Assembly (NCBI RefSeq): GCF_902506505.1
Contig: NZ_LR733406.1
Location: 1,884,117-1,948,116 of the forward strand
From: Pseudomonas sp. 8AS
Lineage (GTDB): Bacteria > Pseudomonadota > Gammaproteobacteria > Pseudomonadales > Pseudomonadaceae
DNA: 64,000 nt
Direction: 5' to 3'
A program made the translations under genes and the position numbers. The notes below the pieces were generated by a model. The model was not told the DNA's origin. It searched no databases and saw only the letters and a list, made by a program, of their open reading frames with translations. This document shows positions 61,162 through 64,000 of this stretch, in pieces. How positions within the stretch are numbered: the stretch's first letter is position 1; every line of letters begins with the position of its first letter.

Positions 61162-61605
61162 ATGTCACTCGCCAGTGTTTTCAATATTGCCGGAACCGGC
61201 ATGAGCGCCCAGAGCACTCGCCTGAACACCATCTCCAGCAACATCGCCAACGCCGAGACGGTGTCTTCCAGCATCAACCAGACCTACCGCGCGCGCCACC
61301 CGGTGTTCGCCACCATGTTCGAGTCGAGCATGCAGGGCGATCGTGGCTCGCTGTTCGCCGACCAGGACGAGGCCGGGCGCGGGGTGCAGGTACTGGGCAT
61401 CGTCGAGGACCAGAGCAGCCTGATGCCGCGCTACGAGCCGAACCATCCGGCAGCCGATGAGAAGGGCTACGTGTACTACCCGAACGTCAACGTGGTCGAG
61501 GAAATGGCCGACATGATTTCTGCCAGTCGCGCCTTCCAGACCAACGTGGAAATGATGAACACCGCCAAGCAGATGATGCAGCGCGTACTGACCCTGGGTC
61601 AGTGA
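61162..61605 (+). CDS. flgC: flagellar basal-body rod protein FlgC
   Basis: A 147-residue rod subunit, N-terminus SAQSTRLNTISSNIANAETV and conserved C-terminal NVEMMNTAKQMMQRVLTLGQ. Starts 14 bp after flgB. Confidence 0.96.
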   Translation: MSLASVFNIAGTGMSAQSTRLNTISSNIANAETVSSSINQTYRARHPVFATMFESSMQGDRGSLFADQDEAGRGVQVLGIVEDQSSLMPRYEPNHPAADEKGYVYYPNVNVVEEMADMISASRAFQTNVEMMNTAKQMMQRVLTLGQ

Positions 61606-61625
61606 GCCGCAGAAGGGGATAAAGG

Positions 61626-62300
61626 ATGAGCAGCATAGGCGCAACCGGTGCAGCGGCACTGGATCAATACCAGCTCAAGCAGGACAACACCCAGAACAAG
61701 GAACTGGGCAAGAACGAGTTCCTCAACCTGCTGGTGGCCCAGCTGAACAACCAGAATCCGCTGGAGCCCCAGGGTAACGGCGAGTTCATTGCCCAGTTGG
61801 CGCAGTTCAGCCAGGTCGAGGGCATCGAGAAACTCAACGGCAGCATGGGCTCGCTGCTGTCCGGCTATCAGTCCTCGCAGGCCCTGCAGGCCTCCTCCCT
61901 GGTCGGGCACAAGGTGATAGTACCGACCGAGAAGGCGGTGGTGGATACCAGCGAGACGTTCAAAGGCAATCTGGTCTTGCCGGAGAGCAGCAGTAACGTC
62001 TACGTCAACATCTACGACAGCACGGGGGCCGCGGTGAACCGCGTCAACCTGGGGCAGCAGGCGGCCGGCAATATCAGCTTCATGTGGGACGGCAAGGATG
62101 CCAGCGGCAAAGTCTTGCCGCCCGGCGCCTACAAGTTCGAAGCACAGGCCAGCTACGCCGATGGTACCAAGGGCCTCTACACCCTGCTGCCGGCCAACGT
62201 CGACAGCGTCACCCTCGGCCAGAACGGCGGTGAGCTGACACTCAACCTCGCCGGCCTGGGCAGCGTGCCGCTGTCTCAGGTGCAGGTCATTGGTCAATAA
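61626..62300 (+). CDS. flgD: flagellar hook assembly (cap) protein FlgD
   Basis: A 224-residue hook-cap protein. LGKNEFLNLLVAQLNNQNPL near residue 25 and the Tudor/Ig-like FlgD-Ig domain (about 105-200, with FMWDGKDASGKVLPPGAYKF). It is required to polymerise FlgE. AAAGGATG start context, 20 bp after flgC. Confidence 0.95.
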   Translation: MSSIGATGAAALDQYQLKQDNTQNKELGKNEFLNLLVAQLNNQNPLEPQGNGEFIAQLAQFSQVEGIEKLNGSMGSLLSGYQSSQALQASSLVGHKVIVPTEKAVVDTSETFKGNLVLPESSSNVYVNIYDSTGAAVNRVNLGQQAAGNISFMWDGKDASGKVLPPGAYKFEAQASYADGTKGLYTLLPANVDSVTLGQNGGELTLNLAGLGSVPLSQVQVIGQ

Positions 62301-62344
62301 CGCATAGATTTTAAGCGCCGGCAGTAACGGCAAAGGAGTCTTCC

Positions 62345-63799
62345 ATGGGTTTCAATATCGGTCTCAGCGGTCTGCGCGCGGCCACCAGTGATCTCAACGT
62401 CACCGGCAACAACATTGCCAACGCCGGCACGGCAGGTTTCAAACAGTCGCGGGCGGAGTTCGCCGATGTCTATGCGGCTTCGGTGCTTGGCAGCGGCTCC
62501 AATCCGCAGGGCAGTGGTGTATTGCTGGGCGATGTGTCGCAACTGTTCAACCAGGGCAATATCAACTACACACAGAACGCCTTGGATCTGGCGATCAACG
62601 GCAACGGATTCTTCCAGACCAGCAACAATGGCGAGGTCAGCTATACCCGTGCCGGCTATTTCGGCACCGACCGCGACGGCTACATGGTCAACAACTTCGG
62701 TTACCGCCTGCAGGGCTACACCGTGGATGCCAGCGGCAACCTGCAGAATGGCGTGGTGGATGATCTGCGGATCCAGACCGCCAGTCAGCAGCCCCAGGCG
62801 ACTTCGTCGATTTCCCAGGTGTTCAACCTCAACTCGACCAATATACGCCCGGCTAATGCAGGTACTTCGGCTGCTCTTCCTGGCCCTCCTCCAACTCCGG
62901 GACCGAGTTTCGATCCGAGCGATCCGCTGACCTACAACTCGTCGACCTCGCTGAACATCTATGACAGCCAGGGCAACTCCCATGTGATGACCCAGTACTT
63001 CGTCAAGGACGATGCGACGGCGGCCTCCGGCGGGCAGAACAGCTGGGTCATGCACGTTCTGGTCGACGGTCTTAACCCACTCAACCCGCAGGATCCGGCC
63101 AATACACCGATGTCCTTCAACGTCGCTTTTGATACTTCGGGACAGCTGAGCAGCATTACCGACTCGGCGGGCTATCCGACTGCTGTGCCGGCTGTACCCC
63201 CAGCCGGAGGCGGCTATTCGATCGACCCGCTAACCAATGAAATTACTTTCGTTTCCGGAGATCCGGCGGTGCCCAATAGTGGCTGGATCCCGGCGACAGT
63301 CGACACCACTGGCGCCTCGCTCACCGGTTTCGTCTGGAACGGCGCCCTGGGCAGTGCCGATGACATCACCTTCGACCCGCGCGGTACGACCCAGAACGCC
63401 AGTTCTTTTGCCGTCAGCAGCGTCAGCCAGAACGGCTACACCACTGGCCAGCTCTCCGGACTGGAGATCGACGATACCGGGGTGATCTTTGCTCGCTACA
63501 CCAATGGCCAGTCCACCGTGCAAGGGCAGGTGGTGCTGGCCAATTTCGCCAACGTGCAAGGTCTGACGCCGGTGGGCAAGACGGCCTGGGTGCAGTCCTT
63601 CCAGTCCGGCGAGCCGGTCGTTGGTACGCCGCGCTCCGGCACCCTCGGTGCCCTGCAGTCCGGCGCTCTGGAAGACTCCAACGTCGAGCTTTCGGACCAG
63701 CTGGTGAACCTGATCGTGGCCCAGCGCAACTACCAGGCCAACGCTAAGACCATCGAGACCGAGAGCGCGATCACTCAGACCATCATCAACCTGCGCTGA
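62345..63799 (+). CDS. flgE: flagellar hook protein FlgE
   Basis: A 484-residue hook subunit. Conserved N-terminal GFNIGLSGLRAATSDLNVTG and C-terminal LSDQLVNLIVAQRNYQANAK frame a variable middle. A Pro-rich run (GPPPTPGPSFDPS, 62878-62917) and T-ending codons there make the middle look recently changed. AAAGGAG ribosome-binding site. Terminators follow 15-65 bp after the stop. Confidence 0.95.
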   Translation: MGFNIGLSGLRAATSDLNVTGNNIANAGTAGFKQSRAEFADVYAASVLGSGSNPQGSGVLLGDVSQLFNQGNINYTQNALDLAINGNGFFQTSNNGEVSYTRAGYFGTDRDGYMVNNFGYRLQGYTVDASGNLQNGVVDDLRIQTASQQPQATSSISQVFNLNSTNIRPANAGTSAALPGPPPTPGPSFDPSDPLTYNSSTSLNIYDSQGNSHVMTQYFVKDDATAASGGQNSWVMHVLVDGLNPLNPQDPANTPMSFNVAFDTSGQLSSITDSAGYPTAVPAVPPAGGGYSIDPLTNEITFVSGDPAVPNSGWIPATVDTTGASLTGFVWNGALGSADDITFDPRGTTQNASSFAVSSVSQNGYTTGQLSGLEIDDTGVIFARYTNGQSTVQGQVVLANFANVQGLTPVGKTAWVQSFQSGEPVVGTPRSGTLGALQSGALEDSNVELSDQLVNLIVAQRNYQANAKTIETESAITQTIINLR

Positions 63800-63812
63800 T
63801 TCGCCGCCCTCA

Positions 63813-63846
63813 GGCGATGGCTTGCCGCCGCCGGCAAGCCATCGCC
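63813..63846. terminator. long perfect hairpin after flgE
   Basis: 15-bp arms GGCGATGGCTTGCCG / CGGCAAGCCATCGCC with a 4-nt loop; no T-run directly after it, but the next hairpin has one. Confidence 0.6.
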
Positions 63847-63862
63847 GCTGTGTTCCTGCAAA

Positions 63863-63887
63863 GGCTCCTTCGGGAGTCTTTTCTTTT
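63863..63887 (+). terminator. intrinsic terminator after flgE
   Basis: GGCTCC-TTCG-GGAGTC (one G-U pair) followed by TTTTCTTTT. Confidence 0.8.
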
Positions 63888-63932
63888 ATTTAAAACTAAT
63901 AAAATCAATAGCTTGTTGTTTTTTATGAAGAG

Positions 63933-63948
63933 TGGCACGGCGTTTGCT
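63933..63948 (+). promoter_or_regulatory. sigma-54 promoter of the next gene (probably flgF)
   Basis: TGGCACGGCGTTTGCT, a perfect TGGCAC-N5-TTGCT match, GG at 63934 and GC at 63946. The gene itself lies beyond the right edge; flgF is expected from flagellar gene order. Confidence 0.88.
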
Positions 63949-64000
63949 GAGTAGCTTGCATTGAAGTTGCGAGCGGCAATCGCCGACCCTCGGAGAAGAA

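Overview
This window is a high-GC, gene-dense gammaproteobacterial chromosome segment that reads as Pseudomonas (species not assignable; ben-cat order and gene neighbourhoods point to the P. alcaligenes/stutzeri/mendocina side rather than P. aeruginosa, by inference). Evidence: a complete ben-cat benzoate pathway with two OprD-type porins, EarP with an arginine-32 EF-P, Crc-type AAnAAnAA translational motifs, a Pseudomonas-style flgZ-flgN-flgM-flgA / cheV-cheR-flgBCDE flagellar block, and GTAG-bounded REP-like palindromes.

Layout. 1-3952: a partial membrane protein and a thiolase plus multifunctional beta-oxidation enzyme pair. 4174-11507: small hypotheticals, an amidotransferase, CorA, a PlsC-type acyltransferase, a chemoreceptor and a short crotonase. 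11600-13701: tRNA-Ser(GGA), then a nickel/cobalt module (CsoR/RcnR-family sensor, RcnA exporter, YqaA) with a G/C-tract operator. 14292-25949: the benzoate/catechol cluster benR, benABCD, benK, catBCA, benE, benF. BenR (AraC/XylS family) probably acts at two TGCA-N6-GGATA boxes before benA. Benzoate enters through BenF and BenK/BenE, is oxidised to catechol by BenABCD, and is carried to beta-ketoadipate enol-lactone by CatA, CatB and CatC; no catR lies here. 26116-29463: a short chemoreceptor-like protein and a PAS/GAF/GGDEF diguanylate cyclase. 29528-31280: earP-efp. 31340-39474: two LysR regulators with neighbouring transporters, a YcaQ-type glycosylase, an M48 lipoprotein protease and class II DAHP synthase.

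39657-47049 is the least ordinary region: a five-gene convergently overlapping operon (flavin monooxygenase, BASS symporter, SDR, TSUP permease, large amidohydrolase) divergent from an AraC regulator, itself translationally coupled to a spermidine-synthase-like protein. It looks like an uncharacterised uptake, oxidation and hydrolysis pathway whose substrate cannot be read from sequence.

47479-55968: DEAD-box helicase, OprD porin, secreted metallo-beta-lactamase-fold protein with divergent TetR, CPA2/RCK antiporter, a DUF5610-like protein with a possible sigma-28 promoter, and a glutaredoxin-like protein. 56034-64000: flagellar and chemotaxis genes with sigma-54 sites before flgA, flgB and the gene beyond the right edge, and a sigma-28 site before flgM.

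Intergenic palindromes of several families, nearly all with GTAG...CTAC ends, are scattered through the window, four of them in the ben-cat cluster.
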